A stretch of DNA of 64,000 nucleotides from positions 88,458,979 to 88,522,978 of the forward strand of contig OZ022501.1 in NCBI GenBank assembly GCA_963989385.1, in the 5' to 3' direction. The notes below the pieces were generated by a model. It was not told the origin of the DNA. It did no database searches and saw nothing but the letters and a program-made list of their open reading frames with translations. This DNA is from Ctena decussata. Its lineage: Eukaryota > Mollusca > Bivalvia > Lucinida > Lucinidae. Below, in pieces: positions 43,145-56,149 of this stretch. The position numbers were made by a program, and so were the translations under genes. The stretch's first letter is position 1. Each line of letters opens with the position of its first letter.

Positions 43145-45780
43145 CTGAAAGACAATAAGGGACACAATTTATCTTCATAAAACAACGCAAACTCATAGAT
43201 CTAATGGAAATTTTGAAAATCCATTTGGGAAACAAATCCACAAGACTTTTCAAAATTCCATTGGGATTGTTTTCATATATTATCAAATGGGATTTTCTTC
43301 TCATGGGCAAAAATAAGAAATAAAATATAAAATGTTTGTTTTAACTCTTAAATCTTTTCAAGGAATCATTCATATTGCAGAAAAAGTCTACGATTTCTTT
43401 CAAAAAGTACAAGGTTCGTAAACCTGCTATATCGGCCCTGTAAATTGGCAAAAAATCAAACTGGCTTAAGAACAGCGGAATTGTGCTAGTTAATATGTCT
43501 GGCATCTCTACTGTTAGAATCAGCACCTGTTTTGCTATTCTAGCCTCCTTTTTATGTAATAGGCCGATATAATAGGGTAGGGTAGGCGTATATTGATGTT
43601 TTTGCGAGTTTTCGCATCTTTGATCGCAAATTTGACTATAGGCACAGTCGCCTTACAATAAGATTTTTTGACAGTGCTTATATATTGTATATTGTAATTA
43701 TCTATCGCTTTTAATACATATTTTTGTAAGGCAGCTGGCACAGCTGATAGTGAAAAAATAACTTTTCCATTTTTTCAACGACAAATAACTGAGAAAGACG
43801 CGACAAGTTGTAACGTCACCGTTTGTTACGTCACAATGTAGCGTTGGGGGACGTCACTGGCAGAGAGTACCTGGCCATGAGAGACAGCTGATTATTCAAG
43901 GTTAATTGGCCGGTAAATAGGTATATATCGTATATATCAATGCGTTGCATTTTACGAAAGTGGGGTGGGGGGGGGGGCGTTAATTAGAGCCGAAATTGTA
44001 ATAAATCAGCCACTGTCAAAATACCTCTAATAAACTGTAGTTTGGTTAAAGGGTACTATCTTAATGTTTGCCCCCCTTTTCAGTAGGGGTGGGGTTCAAC
44101 TCTTAAAGGAAAGAATTTGCTCCTCTATGAGCAATTCTTTCCTTCAACAGTAGACCCCATTTCAAAGTTCTACCAAATCTACAGAAGCAAACAAGGTTTT
44201 CATGCAAGATAATATAACATTATTGAAGGGGGCGTTTATTAGAGCAGGTGTGTTTATTAGGATGAATGCGGTATTCTAGCTTTGCTGCGCCCAAACCTAA
44301 CTCAGCGAATTCGACGAGAAACAGTGATCTACGAGGAAAACAGCTTTGACTTCCAAATCCTTCGGACGAGCGGCAAGATGGGACCACATACCAGACGGCT
44401 TTGCACCCATGTCTGAAATAAGCCAGAAGGATTTGCGGTTCTGTTTTACTGACCCAAATATAGCATTTGTTCAGAAGTATGAGTAGGGTGTAAGGGGGTC
44501 CACTGAATCGTAAAAGAAGCAATGTTGCGGGTGAGAAAGCAATTAAGAGAAGCTGACTGTAAGCATCGAGCATTGGATGGAAACTCAAAATTTTGTATTT
44601 TGCTAAAAATGTCATGGTTTAAAACTCTCGACGAGAGATGAAGATTAGTGAAAAAATTAGTGAAACATGTCAAACGGTTCTCGAGATATCTAAGCAATTA
44701 CTGTTGCCATGGCAACCATTTTTAGGCCGCTCAAATTTTACATATTTTTATGAATTTCAAAGGGAAAACGTGTCTGTCCTGAAGCAAGTATCAAATAGTT
44801 AACTGGTATGGTGCTTAGGACTAAATGTAATTGCCAGTCTCTGCACCTTCAGAGCATTGGCTACTGCACGTTGTTGAAACCATGGCAACTGGAAGTACAT
44901 ATAGTCGGAGAAAAAATAAAATTTGTGAAAATAGCTCTTTTTTAAATCGAGGTTATTGAAAATGGCAGCCTGACCTGAATATACCATTCACCTAGCTTCA
45001 AACAGCAACATAAGTACGGTACATAGCAAAAACAATTAGTTGTAAACTTTCACTGACTACAGAATCAATGCACGTGCAAAGGGTGTCCCTGTCGCAATTA
45101 CAATTTTACAGAAACAACAGTTTTTTAGATTTCTTTACCCTAATTTCCACACGTTCAGTTTGAATTTGCTTATTAAACAAATAAAGAGTCGCATTTTCAT
45201 CCCAACTTCGCAAATAACGGCGTAGAAATGTAGTGTTTGATGTTGTTTCTATGGTTACGATGCATAAAAATATGTTACATCAGTTCAAAACGACCCTAAA
45301 CCCGTGTAACTAATATACAACTCTTAATTTGCAGTAGAATCGATATGGTTTTAATGTAGTTCAGTACTTGGTTTCTGTTTCTCTAATAGTTTTCATTTTT
45401 TCCTAATAAACAGATTTAAAGTTGCTGCTTAGATACCCCACCCACTGTATATGCAATAGCAATATCATCGTTTTGTGAAGAGAAAGTGTGTACAAATGTG
45501 AAAAAATAGGTGATATAGAACTACACGATTAAGCAAAAAAAAATTTCTTACCAGTGAATTGTCGCGGATGTATACATGGTGTTGAAGCGCTAAAGGTAGT
45601 TTATATCTCGAGGGCTAAGCCGGAGTGAGTTAAGAAAAGCTAAATGTAAGAAACAAGCCGAAAAATCACACGCTCAACCAATAATAATTTCATAACAAAA
45701 TGGTTATTTCAAACATTTTTATGGCACCACAAATTAACATTTAAATGGCAGACTGGAAAACGAGGATAGTTAATAACAGG
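43145..45780. other. Intron 2-3 sequence, nothing recognised
   Basis: Contains short G and C runs (43,970; 44,070) but no supported gene or repeat boundary. Confidence 0.45.
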
Positions 45781-45789
45781 TTTGTAGTT

Positions 45790-45960
45790 TTATGGCCCTT
45801 TCAACGGTACTTAGGTCATGCATGGGTGATTTTTAAAGACTGTGTGCAATGGCACCCCGTGATTGAAAAAAAAAGAGATTTGAACAAGGACTGCTAGCTT
45901 AGCACGCAGGCGCTTCCATCGCTAAGCTACAGAAAAGCGGATGACATTAGATAGGATGAA
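45790..45960 (-). mobile_element. tRNA-derived SINE copy
   Basis: On the minus strand a tRNA-like head (GTAGCTTAGCGATGGAAGCG, B-box-like GTTCAAATC) is followed by a body ending in the shared tail (ACCTAAGTACCGTTGAAAGG). The family has further copies at 46,040, 48,030, 48,728, 50,555 and 59,105. Confidence 0.65.
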
Positions 45961-46049
45961 TAAATCAAGTGCTCATGAGTACTCGTATACTTAAGATGGC
46001 ACCCCTATCAGGATTACCTAAATTACACGACTTTCTTGGCTATTCTAGA

Positions 46050-46365
46050 AGCCCCGGGTAGCACAGTAGGTTAATGCCTGGCCTGCTGATCAAGTGGAAC
46101 TCTCCCGGGTAGCACAGTAGGTTAATGCCTGGCCTGCTGTTCAAGTGGTTCAGAGTTCGAGATCTGCTGGATACATTAATCTTTCCAACTGCAAATTTGG
46201 CCGCAATGCACAGCTTTTCATACTCATCCCCCCATCCCCCCCCCCCCCCCCCACACACACACACTTCCCACCATCCACCAACCACATCCCCCCAATCGTC
46301 CTAATATGACTGAAATACTGTTAAAAAGGACATAAAATCCAAAGTCATTCATCCATCCATTTTTA
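46050..46365 (+). mobile_element. tRNA-derived SINE with duplicated head
   Basis: CCCGGGTAGCACAGTAGGTT, TAATGCCTGGCCTGCTG, TCAAGTGG occurs twice in tandem (46,053-46,101 and 46,103-46,150), doubling the A-box part. B-box-like GAGTTCGAGATC follows near 46,155. The body has C- and CA-runs (46,227-46,263), and the tail reads CGTCCTAATATGACTGAAAT, ACTGTTAAAAAGGACATAAAA. Confidence 0.7.
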
Positions 46366-48029
46366 GCTGTTCTATGTAGTATGACGATCATAGGTAACAG
46401 AACATTGCTTAAAATTTCAGTATCCCTCGGTGAATAGACGCTGTAGGCCTTAGTCTACACCATTTTCTGTCCTGAAAAATGCCTCTTCTTGCGTATAACC
46501 TGCTTCACAGAAGCAATTCATTCAAAAACATTAGTAAATTTATTCATTCAACATAAAATAAAGATAAGGCAAAAATATTGCTGCAAATAAAACGGTTTTA
46601 CTCCGTTCTTCTATTCCGTGATTTCTGCAGACGTTTTGCTCGGGACAACTCTTGTCATCAAATGTACCGAATGCAACTGCAACTGCAGTCTTGGTAAATG
46701 GACCTATTTCATAGATAACAAAGGTCAAGGTGAGCATTGTTGACAGTAATCTTATTCTTTCAGAAATACTTTCTTTAATTATTAAAAGGTAGGTTCCTGT
46801 ACTTTGGAATGCATCATAATTTCGATGATCTTTCATCCAAGTTGTTGGAAAGCACTTATAAAAGCGAATGAATAAGTTTCACTAAAAAGTGTAAATCAAA
46901 AAAAATATTAGAAAAGTTGTTTTGCAAGGGATTTCCTAACTCTGCTTCACACACCAGTTAGCGCTATTTTTAGTTCGCCCCAAAAATAGATAACACAGCT
47001 GAGGTCATGCTGCATTGCATTTTGGGATAGTTTTAACCCATCCACCATGCCAGGACCTCTAGGAGAGCTCACGACTAGGGAAAATTGTCCTTTGGAGAAT
47101 GGCATCAGAAATCGCGCACTTATAGACATAATAAACATAGTTATTTTTAGAACTGGAATTCCAACGAAAGAAAATAAACCAAAAGGGAAACGACTATTTT
47201 CTTCAACATCTGACGAGTTTCTCAGTAGCAACAAATTCAAAAAAATAAGAGAATTCAATACTGCTCAGAAAAAGACGAAATTATTTTGTGGACATAATTG
47301 TTATCGCTAGTACAGGAACCTACCTTTATTAAAGATCATGGATACTGCCTGTAGTGTTCGCAGATTTGTAATCGTCAAGGGAGGTAGATAATGCCAGTTT
47401 GACTTATCTCCCTTCTTACAATTTTACAGTATTAACACATTTCAAAGATGGATAAGTTTTAAAGTTTTGCGAGTTTACACCTAATTTTTTGACTTTCTTA
47501 AACTTCAAACCTTACTCTATCATGCATATATTGCCTTATTGTCAAAAGTGACTGCCATTTTTAGTTATAAGGCGAATAAAACACCAATTTTCCGCTCAAA
47601 ATTGGGTCGATTTTTTCCAGTAAAAGTTCTCCCGTTGATAATAAGGGACAGAAAACATTCATATCATGTTATCTTATTACATACATATGTATTTTCAAAC
47701 TATACAAACAAATAGGAATGGGATAATATTTGTTGTTTGATTTTAATCGAGGAAATATTACATACATGTCTCAATATTGATATTTTCAAAATGGATTCCT
47801 GGTTACCATGGAAACGGCCGAACGTTGACCTCTAAAAACTTGTGAAATACAAACAAGCATGGTATATATCAATTTCCCAAAATTTGAGCCAAATCCGTAA
47901 TTTTCGACTTTCCACGTTATTATGGACCAATGCTCGATGCTTACAGTCAGCCTCTCTTAAGTTTGCAAAGCGAGAAACTCCAACCATTATTCCACTAAAC
48001 ATATGCATAATTACTGTGCATGTAAATGG

Positions 48030-48240
48030 ATACATGGAAGGATGACTTGTGATTTTACGTCCTTTTCAACAGTATTTCAGTTATATCAGGACGATGGGAT
48101 AATGATAACGAAAGGCTATGTGCATTGGAACCGTTTTTACGGTACGAAAGATTCTCGCCTCAAGCGGGATTCGAACCCGGTCCGCTAGAACAGTATAGGC
48201 CAGCACTTAACTCACTGAGCTACAGGGCCTCCTTTTCGCA
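48030..48240 (-). mobile_element. tRNA-derived SINE copy with clear pol III boxes
   Basis: On the minus strand: GGCCCTGTAGCTCAGTGAGT (A-box), GACCGGGTTCGAATCCCGC (B-box), then a body ending ATATAACTGAAATACTGTTG and AAAAGGACGTAAAATC. The head resembles a full tRNA but is followed by the SINE tail, so it is not an independent tRNA gene. Confidence 0.8.
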
Positions 48241-48727
48241 TGCAAAAAAGTATGTGAAGTGAGTTCCAGAATGACAAATGCAAATCGGAAATCGGTAAAA
48301 GAACTGGCGTAAATACAAAATCTGCTAGGCTGGTCTTCTGATCCTCTTTGCAAAAGCAATAAAAGCAAAAAGTTGTAACCATAACGCCCAACTCACATGA
48401 GAATTTGCAGGCCAGAAGCCTGCAAAATTTCAGACTGATTCATGACAAGCTGCAGGAGGCGCATTTAAGTTTAAGTACCGTCTGTCAAACGGGAGAGGGG
48501 GGGGGAGTGGATTGTGGATTGGGGGTGGGGAACTATTGAACTAAGGAAAGGTGAATACTGTGTTTGAAAAAACAGTGGACAAAAAAGGGAAACTGGTCTA
48601 TAAAAAACAGCAATTTATATAATTAATGAGCTGAAAAGAAGATGTTTTGGGTAAACACGCATAAACAGTGCCAATCAGCCTCCCCGCCCCTTACACACCT
48701 CTCGCCCCGAAAAAGAGCCCCCCCCCC

Positions 48728-48930
48728 CCAACAAGTCGCCCAGTAGGTTAAGCGCCTGGCCTGCAGATTAAGCGATGACAGATTCGAGGTCGGCTGGATG
48801 CGGAAATCTTTCCAACCGTAAACGGGGTTGTATTTCACACAGTCTTTCATTATCACCCTCCTATCGTCCTGATATGACTGAAATACGTTTAAAAATGATT
48901 GAAAATCGCAATCGTCCACCCGTCCATACG
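48728..48930 (+). mobile_element. tRNA-derived SINE copy
   Basis: Head GTCGCCCAGTAGGTTAAGCG, B-box-like AGATTCGAGGTC, body AATCTTTCCAACCGTAAACG and tail CCTGATATGACTGAAATACG. The order is the same as in the 46,050 copy. Confidence 0.7.
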
Positions 48931-50554
48931 CCCCCACCTCCCCCCGCTCCCGAATCACACACACCCAACTTCAGCTAGGAATTGCAAGAGTTTATCAATT
49001 TACGAATTACGCACTATATGACAAGGCTACACTGAATAATGATTTTTTTTTCTGCTTCAATACACTAGTTTGATGATGCAAGCAAATCAAACACGTCTCA
49101 CCGAGAATTGGTATTGTTATCATTAGTTTTACTAGTGGTCAAAACAGGGACCGTAAAGTTAAAAAATCTAAACATTGAGGAAACCTACAATAATTACCGT
49201 AACTGTCCTAAAATTGAAGAATTGTTCATTGTTGTAATGTGCATTTACCTCAAAGATTCAGATGGAAAAGCACACAAAGTAGACCCAGTTGCAGTCTGAT
49301 CTGGGTCTGCACATCAAACATCAATGTCATAGACTTCTGGAATGCGACACCGTACCAATATTTGGATTACTTGCAGCTCCCCGCAATTCGGCCACAGAAT
49401 GCATGAACGAAAGGATAATTTAGCTGCATGTCGAGCCGAGCTTGAAACGTACATCAATGAAAGAATGTTTTTTATGTTAATGTACATTTCTTTCTGACAA
49501 CCAAATATCAAAATATAAGAGCTATAAATGTTCAATCATGAAAAGTGTGCTTCTGCTTTTATTCAAATTCCATTATTGCCATTTCGCGATGACTGTTTTC
49601 AAATATTTATTTCACGAAGCTCCCGATGACATTTCACTTTGTTCTTCAATCATCTGTTGTTGTCGATTGGTTCAATTATGGCCCTTTTCGACTCGAACTA
49701 AAGTTCCTACCACAGTAGTATTTTGGGGCATGCGCACTCGCATTATCAGTCGAACGCCAAAAGTTGCTACAATAGTAGATTGTCATGGAGACGGAAATAA
49801 ATACTGTGCATTTCATTGCCTTTTCCGTCCATGCAGTCTTTAAAAACGATAATTTATAGATTAAATGATAACATATTCCCTTATATAATTGTATGAGCAA
49901 ATATCCGGAATATAAAAGAAAATAAAATACTTGTTGTTCACCCACAAATCGCGAAAGTCTTCAACGGCCGCCATCTTGCTACTAGAGTAACGGCGGTACA
50001 GACCTCGGTAGATCTTTGGTAAGTTCATGACGTCAGTTTAGTAGCTACTATCGCACTTTGACTGGAACTTTAGTAAATATAGTAGCTGCTACAGTTCGAG
50101 TCGAAGTGGGCCCGGGTCGTAACGGAGCATTCGGAATGTGCGATTCTGTACGTCGTATATTCGTGCATATTTTTATATTTATTTATTTCTATTTCTTTGT
50201 TATTGTTAATATTATTATTATTATTATTATTATCTTTTTTTTCCAGCTCTCAAAACGAGGTTTCCCAAAAGGCTCAATGGAACGAATCCATCAGATGCGC
50301 CTCCTGGCACCGAGATTGTCCGTGATCTGTCGTATTCAAAAAAGAGACTTTGAGTTCGATATTATTTATTTATTTACATGTAGATGACAAAAAAATTAAG
50401 TGAAAAAGTCCATTTCACTTTTTACTATAAAAGACCATGTGAGCAATTAACTTAGAGGAAACAAAATAAAATGCTCTTAATTCTATGATCCCTCGTTGAA
50501 TTGCTAGTGTTTAATTTTTGCAGGGAGGTTACCAAAACAGGCCAGAATTTAGTC

Positions 50555-50730
50555 TCGCATGAGATGGATGGAGAACGTTTGATTTTGTGTCCGTTTCAAC
50601 AGTATTTAAGTCATATCAGCATGAATGGAGAGTGATATTGGTAGATTGTGTGTAGTGGAACCCCAAGGATTTCCGCTTCCTGAAATATTTCAGTCTACAT
50701 TGTATATCGAGCCGTCATCCAGAGAGATGG
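50555..50730 (-). mobile_element. SINE fragment
   Basis: Reverse complement carries the shared tail (GATATGACTTAAATACTGTT, GAAACGGACACAAAATC) and part of the body, ending near GGTTCCACTACACAC. The tRNA head is missing or unrecognisable. Confidence 0.55.
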
Positions 50731-51837
50731 AGAAAGAAAAGACATGCTATGGGAGAATAAAATGTCCAAACAATCCCTACCCGCACCTACTGCATGCACA
50801 GTAGGCCCTTGTTCCACTGTTTTCCCAATAAGTCGGACTCCTTGACACTGAAAACTACCCGCCACCATCGCCTGACCACAAGCACTTCGATACGTGCCGA
50901 ATTTTGACGGATAACGACATAGAAAAGAATATCATCTCTGTTTTATTTTATTATTATTATTATTTCTTCTCAGAACATCAGAACTCCAAAGCAAACAAAA
51001 CTAATTTGATAAAAACATAAATAAATTTTCATGAATGAAAAACAAGCAGTTTTCCTCGGAATTAGTTTGCGCTTCGCATTTTGTCCGCAAAATAAAACGT
51101 ACGTATATGTAACAAAATTTTGTTTTGCGAATAAAATTCTATACAAAAACTTACACCGGACTTAGAAATAATTGTGCCAAATCAAATATGATAGTATAGA
51201 AAAAATTGAAATCCACAGACTTTTTTAAGCTCTACAAGCGTCAGTATTACATGTAATACCATCACGCAGGACAAACGCAGGAGGCGGGGGTGGGGTGGGG
51301 GTGATGTTTATTATAAAGATTAACATATACATACGAGCTCCCGCAGAAACGAAATAGCAACATCTAATCGACCTCGTTAAAGAGTGGCAGCACAGAGCAA
51401 ACGGAAAAGCGCTACAAAGCAAACTTATAAGTTGAATAACGTCGTTAACGTCATAAAATCATTAAGTACGTCGCGTGGGGTAGAATATTTTAATGACATT
51501 ACAATTACGTAAATAACACGCGAGCCTTCAAAAAATCCATTTTCAATCGCAGGAAACATATCAATATGATATAGTAAAATTTCATCAATTTCTGAGACAG
51601 GGCCGATTTTGACCCTCCGTGAACCTTGTCCTTTAATTTTCCCCATGGGATTTCTCCAATTTTGCTATATAGGAAAAACGGCCCATATCATTTTTATAAA
51701 AATATTTTTATGATAACACTGCCTGTCAAAAAAATCAATAAATACACATTTTTGTACCATAATACTGAAGTAATATCTATATTTATATTTATCCATAGGA
51801 TTTTCTCGAATTTTGTCACATGTGATTTTTTCTGACA

Positions 51838-52300
51838 TTAGTTTGACACCAGTGCTGAATTCGATACAGAACCGTATCGATCCGTCCCTTTCAGGGACTA
51901 ACAGCATTGGAGAAGAATATGGAGAAATTGATTGCTCAATAACCCCTAATCTATCAATTCCAGGATTTCCCTGTCCATAACTTCACGCGACCTAAAAGCT
52001 AACGAATAACCTCTTGACCTTACCGGTTTGGTAGTTAATAATTTGATATCGTGCTGAATTATATCAGTCTTCCCGGAAAATCCGTCAAAACTTCGGGGTA
52101 TAGCTGAAGTAACGCCTTAATCTCCTCCCTCTGTTCGGTCTTTATCTGAAATACTTTTGTACTTATTACCACCGGCAATGTACATTGAATTTCTTCTTAT
52201 GAAAAATCATCATCTACGCTGTCGTCCATTTCGACATTCGCAACGGATGCGAAATGTTCATCAATTTCGACAATAGATTCTCCCATTATTAAGCAATTAA
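51838..52300 (-). pseudogene. Ty3/gypsy pol fragment (start of RT)
   Basis: On the minus strand, with two frame changes and a stop, the reading is EEIKALLQLYPEVLTDFPG, then TDIIQHDIKLL, REVMDREILELID, GVIEQSISPYSSPM and LLVPERDGSIRFCIEF. The last block is the classic Ty3/gypsy RT start (LV.K.DGS.RFC.DY). The sequence leaves the family after about 51,838, so the YXDD box, RNase H and integrase are missing. No LTRs seen. Confidence 0.8.
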
Positions 52301-52410
52301 ACGCCGTGTTTTGAATCTCTAGTGAATGGTAGTGAGTGATACCGGATTTACGGCACATCAGCACTAAAGACTATTTCTCGCCGAATAAATACTGTTAAAG
52401 TTTGCATAGT

Positions 52411-52739
52411 ATGTCTTACTATATAGACCCAACCACACAGGAGTATGATACCGAACTCATGCGCGGTCATTTGATTCACTGCTTTGAACAAAATGAAATG
52501 CAACTGTTTCCTGCTAGAACTCGAAAGTCCTCAAATGTTGATGGTGTGAGATATGGACATATCTCAAAATATTCTGCTCTTGTCAGATGCCAGAAGATGG
52601 CCACTATGTAATTTGTGACAAGTGCAGCATATGGTATCATCCTGCCTGCGAAGGACTAGAAGTTAACGACATACCTAAGAGTGGCATTTTATATTTCTGT
52701 AAAAAATGCTTAAACCCAAAACGAAGGAAAAATAGATAA
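52411..52739 (+). pseudogene. Frameshifted small PHD-finger ORF
   Basis: An ATG at 52,411 opens MSYYIDPTTQEYDTELMRGH and continues to GVRYGHISKY (about 52,573). A 1- or 2-nt shift then leads into a complete PHD finger: CSCQMPEDGHYVICDKC, SIWYHPACEG and FCKKC, ending at TAA (52,737-52,739). The C4HC3 ligands and the Trp before His are all present. PHD fingers read histone H3 tails and also occur in some transposon proteins. It lies next to gypsy pol on the other strand. With no introns and one frameshift, it may be a decayed mobile-element or retrocopied gene. Confidence 0.7.
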
Positions 52740-53194
52740 AGATAAAAATTATTTAGTTATATTTTGTGTTGTTTTTCGGTTATCAATTATGCCCATGTTT
52801 GATGTCGTAAGTAGGGTCTTGCTATTGTTACAGTGTCAGAAAAAGCTGTGACTAAAACGTCACGGAAGGATTACTTGTCACGGGTTTTAGGCATGTGCAA
52901 TTGTAAGACCGTCACGTGTTTTCTTTCGTCACGGGTTTGAGGTGATCCCTTAATATTGTTATGTAGATTTCTATCTACCTATTTCCTGTGTACAGTTGGT
53001 TACCGTGGAAATTAAGAAGATGCAGGAATATTTGTAATTCGGTAAGTACAAAAACGGTTCAAGAAAAGCACAACTTCTTTGGTTTATTCTTAAATTAACT
53101 TGCGTATCGAGGACAAAACCTACATGATCGTCTGCGAGGCACGAAACTAGCTAGCCCAAGCTGCCAGTCGCTGCTTACAATCAGCGGCTTACCT

Positions 53195-53820
53195 CACAAC
53201 GCTAGTAGTGTCAAACACTATCACTATCATTGCTAACGGCAAGTAGTGACTGCCGGCAGCGCTCGTCAGCATTTATTGTCAGTGGTGAGTAGTGAATGCT
53301 GACAACGCTCGTCAGCATTTATTGCTAGAAGTGAGTAGTGACTGCTTGCAGTCAGCGCTCATCAGCATTTATTGTCAGTGGTGAGTACTGACTGCTAACA
53401 GAGTTCGTCAGCATTCATTATTAGTGGTGAGTAGTGACTGCTGACAGTCAGCGCTCGTCAGCATTTGTTGCTTGTGGTGTGTAGTGACTGCTGATGCTAG
53501 CTAGCAGTACCTGCGAGTCACTGCTTATTTTCAGCTGCTCACTCCACACCACTAGCAGTGACAAACATCGTCACCATTATTGCTAACGGTGAGCAGTGAC
53601 GTCATGCTAACAGTCAGCGCTCGTCAGCATTTATTGCTAGCGGCGATAAGTGATTGCTTGCAGTCAGCGCTCGACAGAATTTACTGCTAGCGGTTAGTAG
53701 GGACTGCGGACAGTCAGCGTTTGTCAGCATTTAATACGAGCAGTAAGTAGTGCTTGCCGGCAGTCAGCGCTTTTCAGAATTTACTGCTAGTTGTGAGAAG
53801 TAACTGCTGGCGTTTATTCA
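53195..53820. repeat. Minisatellite, units of about 60 bp
   Basis: Repeated GCTCGTCAGCATTTATTG, CTAGTGGTGAGTAGTGACTG and CTGACAGTCAGC phrases, about ten degenerate units. It has no coding capacity. Confidence 0.85.
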
Positions 53821-53889
53821 ACCCTACGCATACACCAGATACGAGGATCGTCCAAACATTTCTGTCACTGGACTCATAACTTTGCTCAC

Positions 53890-54830
53890 AGATGTGATAG
53901 CTTACCACGGTTTTTTATGGAAAGCCATTGCTGTCTTAAGGTCAGCATCTGCAAATTTGTAGATGCACCGGGTAGAATATTTGATCGAATTCATAATTTA
54001 CATGACCAGATTAATAAATCATTAGGTGGGGGATTCATAATATATGGTGCAGACAACAAACTACTGTATGCATTGGTTATAATATTTGGTCGGAAAAGCA
54101 TATCATTCAATCAGTTGCATTCAGAAATTGGTGTTGGAGTCATAGTACTGGACCCAGGAGACATATTATTGTGTGTGCAAGTTACAGTATTTGGTTAAAA
54201 TAGCAAAGTATTTGGTTTATTCGCCATGCCACTGTGTGCAATGAATATACCATTTGGTCGGCAGAGCATATTAGATCAGTTGCATTCAGCAATTGGTGTT
54301 AATGCCATAAGACTTGACGCATGATACAAATTATTATGTGTACAAGTTATAGTATTTGATTCATTCGCCATACCACTCTGTGTAATGAATATAATATTTG
54401 GTCGGCATAGCATACTATTCAATAAGTTGCATACGGCAATTAATCTTGGTGCCATAATACTGGACGCAGGAAACAAGTTATTGTATGTACAAGTTATAGT
54501 ATTTGGTTTAAACAACAAAGTATTTGATTCATTCGCCATATCATCCAGTCAACTGCATACATCTATTGGTGTTTGTGTCATGATACTACCCGCAACAGAC
54601 AATCTACTTTGTGGTATAATCATAATATTTTTATTTAAATACCATATTATTTGATTCGTTTGTAATATCACTGAATGTACTGACAAAAATATACAAGTAG
54701 AAGAGCGGTTTATTTGGTGTTCAAGATGTATCACTGTATGTGGTCACCATATTATTCAATCTTTTCAGTATACATTGTAATAGTCAACCGTTATGTCATA
54801 ATATATGACCGATTCGTCATATTGGCAAAA
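53890..54830. repeat. Degenerate tandem repeat with ATATTTGGTC and GTCATAATACTGG motifs
   Basis: TTGCATTCAGMAATTGGTG-like starts at about 54,115, 54,281, 54,425 and 54,551, with units of about 125-165 bp. Open frames on both strands here are periodicity effects. Related wording reappears at 56,150-57,070. Confidence 0.7.
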
Positions 54831-55069
54831 ACCATAATGGAACTAAAATCCGGGAACAGTTAAAAGCCGGTCCCGCAATCCGGTATCTCTATTTTAGGGC
54901 TTTTCAGATCCATTTTTGCACTCTTCCGGAGCCACTCAGAGTATGTAGAGGCAACACGAGTCGTGAACCAATCGTAAACTTAGTCTTACTTACGGAAAAC
55001 CCATGAGTTGGTCAACTCGGCATTCAAAAGGGGATCGAGTGGAGGAGGGGGGCAGGAGGGGGAGGGAGG

Positions 55070-56002
55070 GGAACAGATATCAAAGGAAAACAATTAAACT
55101 TAGAGTCCACAGGATGATGTGTCTCGTCCGTCAACACGTTCAAAGGTAGGACCCTATTTCAAATACAAAATGGCAAAGTAGACACAGGGTAGGGCAGGGC
55201 AGGGTAGGTTGGAGGACACAGGGTAGGACAGGGCATGTTAGTAGGGTAGGTAGACACAGGGTAGGGTAGGGCGGTGTGCGGTAGGTACTGGGAGGTAGAC
55301 TCAGGTTAGGGTATGCAGAGTAGGGTAAGTAGGTAGACATAGGGTAACGTAAGGCAATTTAGGTAGGTAGACACCGGGAAGGGTAGGAAATGGTTAGACA
55401 CAAGGTAGGGGTTGCAGGGCAGGGACAGTCCACAAGATATGTCTCCCCTGTCACCAAGTTCTAGGGTAGGTCAGGGTAGGGTAGTGGTAGGGTAGTGGTA
55501 GGGGTAGGCGTCGGGGTAGGGATAGGGTAGGGTAGGGTAGGCTAGGGTAGATATACCCGATTTGTACCTACCTAAACCCTCTTACGCTACCCCTTGTAGC
55601 GTGTAGAGGGTAGGGGTAGGGTAGGGTAGATATAACGCAATTTATATCTACCTAAACCCTCTTACGCTACCCCTTGTGTACCTGCCTACCCTACTCTACC
55701 CTACCCTACCCTTCCAGTACCTACCACATCCGGCCCTACCCTACTCTGTGTCTACCAACTCTAACATGTCCTATCCTACCCTGTGTCTTCCAACCTACCC
55801 TACCCTACCCTTTGTCTACCTTGTGTCTACCTTGCCATGTTTTATTTTAATTGCGTCCTACCTTACCCTACCCTACCAAGCCATACCATACCCTAGCCTA
55901 CCTACCCCTACCCTACTCTACCCTTGAACGTGCTGACAGGCGAGACACATCATCCTGTGGGCTCTAAGTTTAATCATTTTCCTTTGCTATCTGTGTTCTT
56001 TG
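55070..56002. mobile_element. Foldback element with GGGTA / TACCC arms
   Basis: About 65-bp imperfect terminal inverted repeats (left GAACAGAT near 55,070 to CAACACGTTCAA near 55,143; right from TTGAACGTGCTG near 55,924 to ATCTGTGTTC near 56,002) enclose pentamer-rich arms. The left half is (GGGTA)n on this strand and the right half is (TACCC)n. Near the centre, a roughly 80-bp unit with CTAAACCCTCTTACGCTACC is present twice. No ORF of a transposase; long frames on either strand derive from the pentamers. Confidence 0.75.
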
Positions 56003-56149
56003 TCTAAAACATGCCGTCGTTAGCAAAGATTTTTTATCAGATATTGTTTATACAAGTCTTCGTATTTATAAAACAGAAAGTCTAGGAAAAGGTTGTTTTT
56101 AATAATCCAGTCCTACAGCTCCGATAAAATTTCCGGTGGTGGGTTTTGA

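Noticed and set aside
46540..46836. 98-codon minus-strand ORF
   Set aside because: Low-complexity hydrophobic stretches and no known domain; the length is expected by chance in AT-rich DNA.
47041..47310. 87-codon ORF starting MPGPLGELTT
   Set aside because: Good ATG context and protein-like composition, but no domain, homologue or splice context recognised and no second copy in the window.
48150..48240. tRNA gene on the minus strand
   Set aside because: A and B boxes are good, but the head is followed by the SINE body and tail seen in several other copies, so it is a SINE head.
55140..55927. Long Pro/Thr/Tyr/Leu-rich ORFs
   Set aside because: They are translations of the GGGTA/TACCC pentamer arrays.
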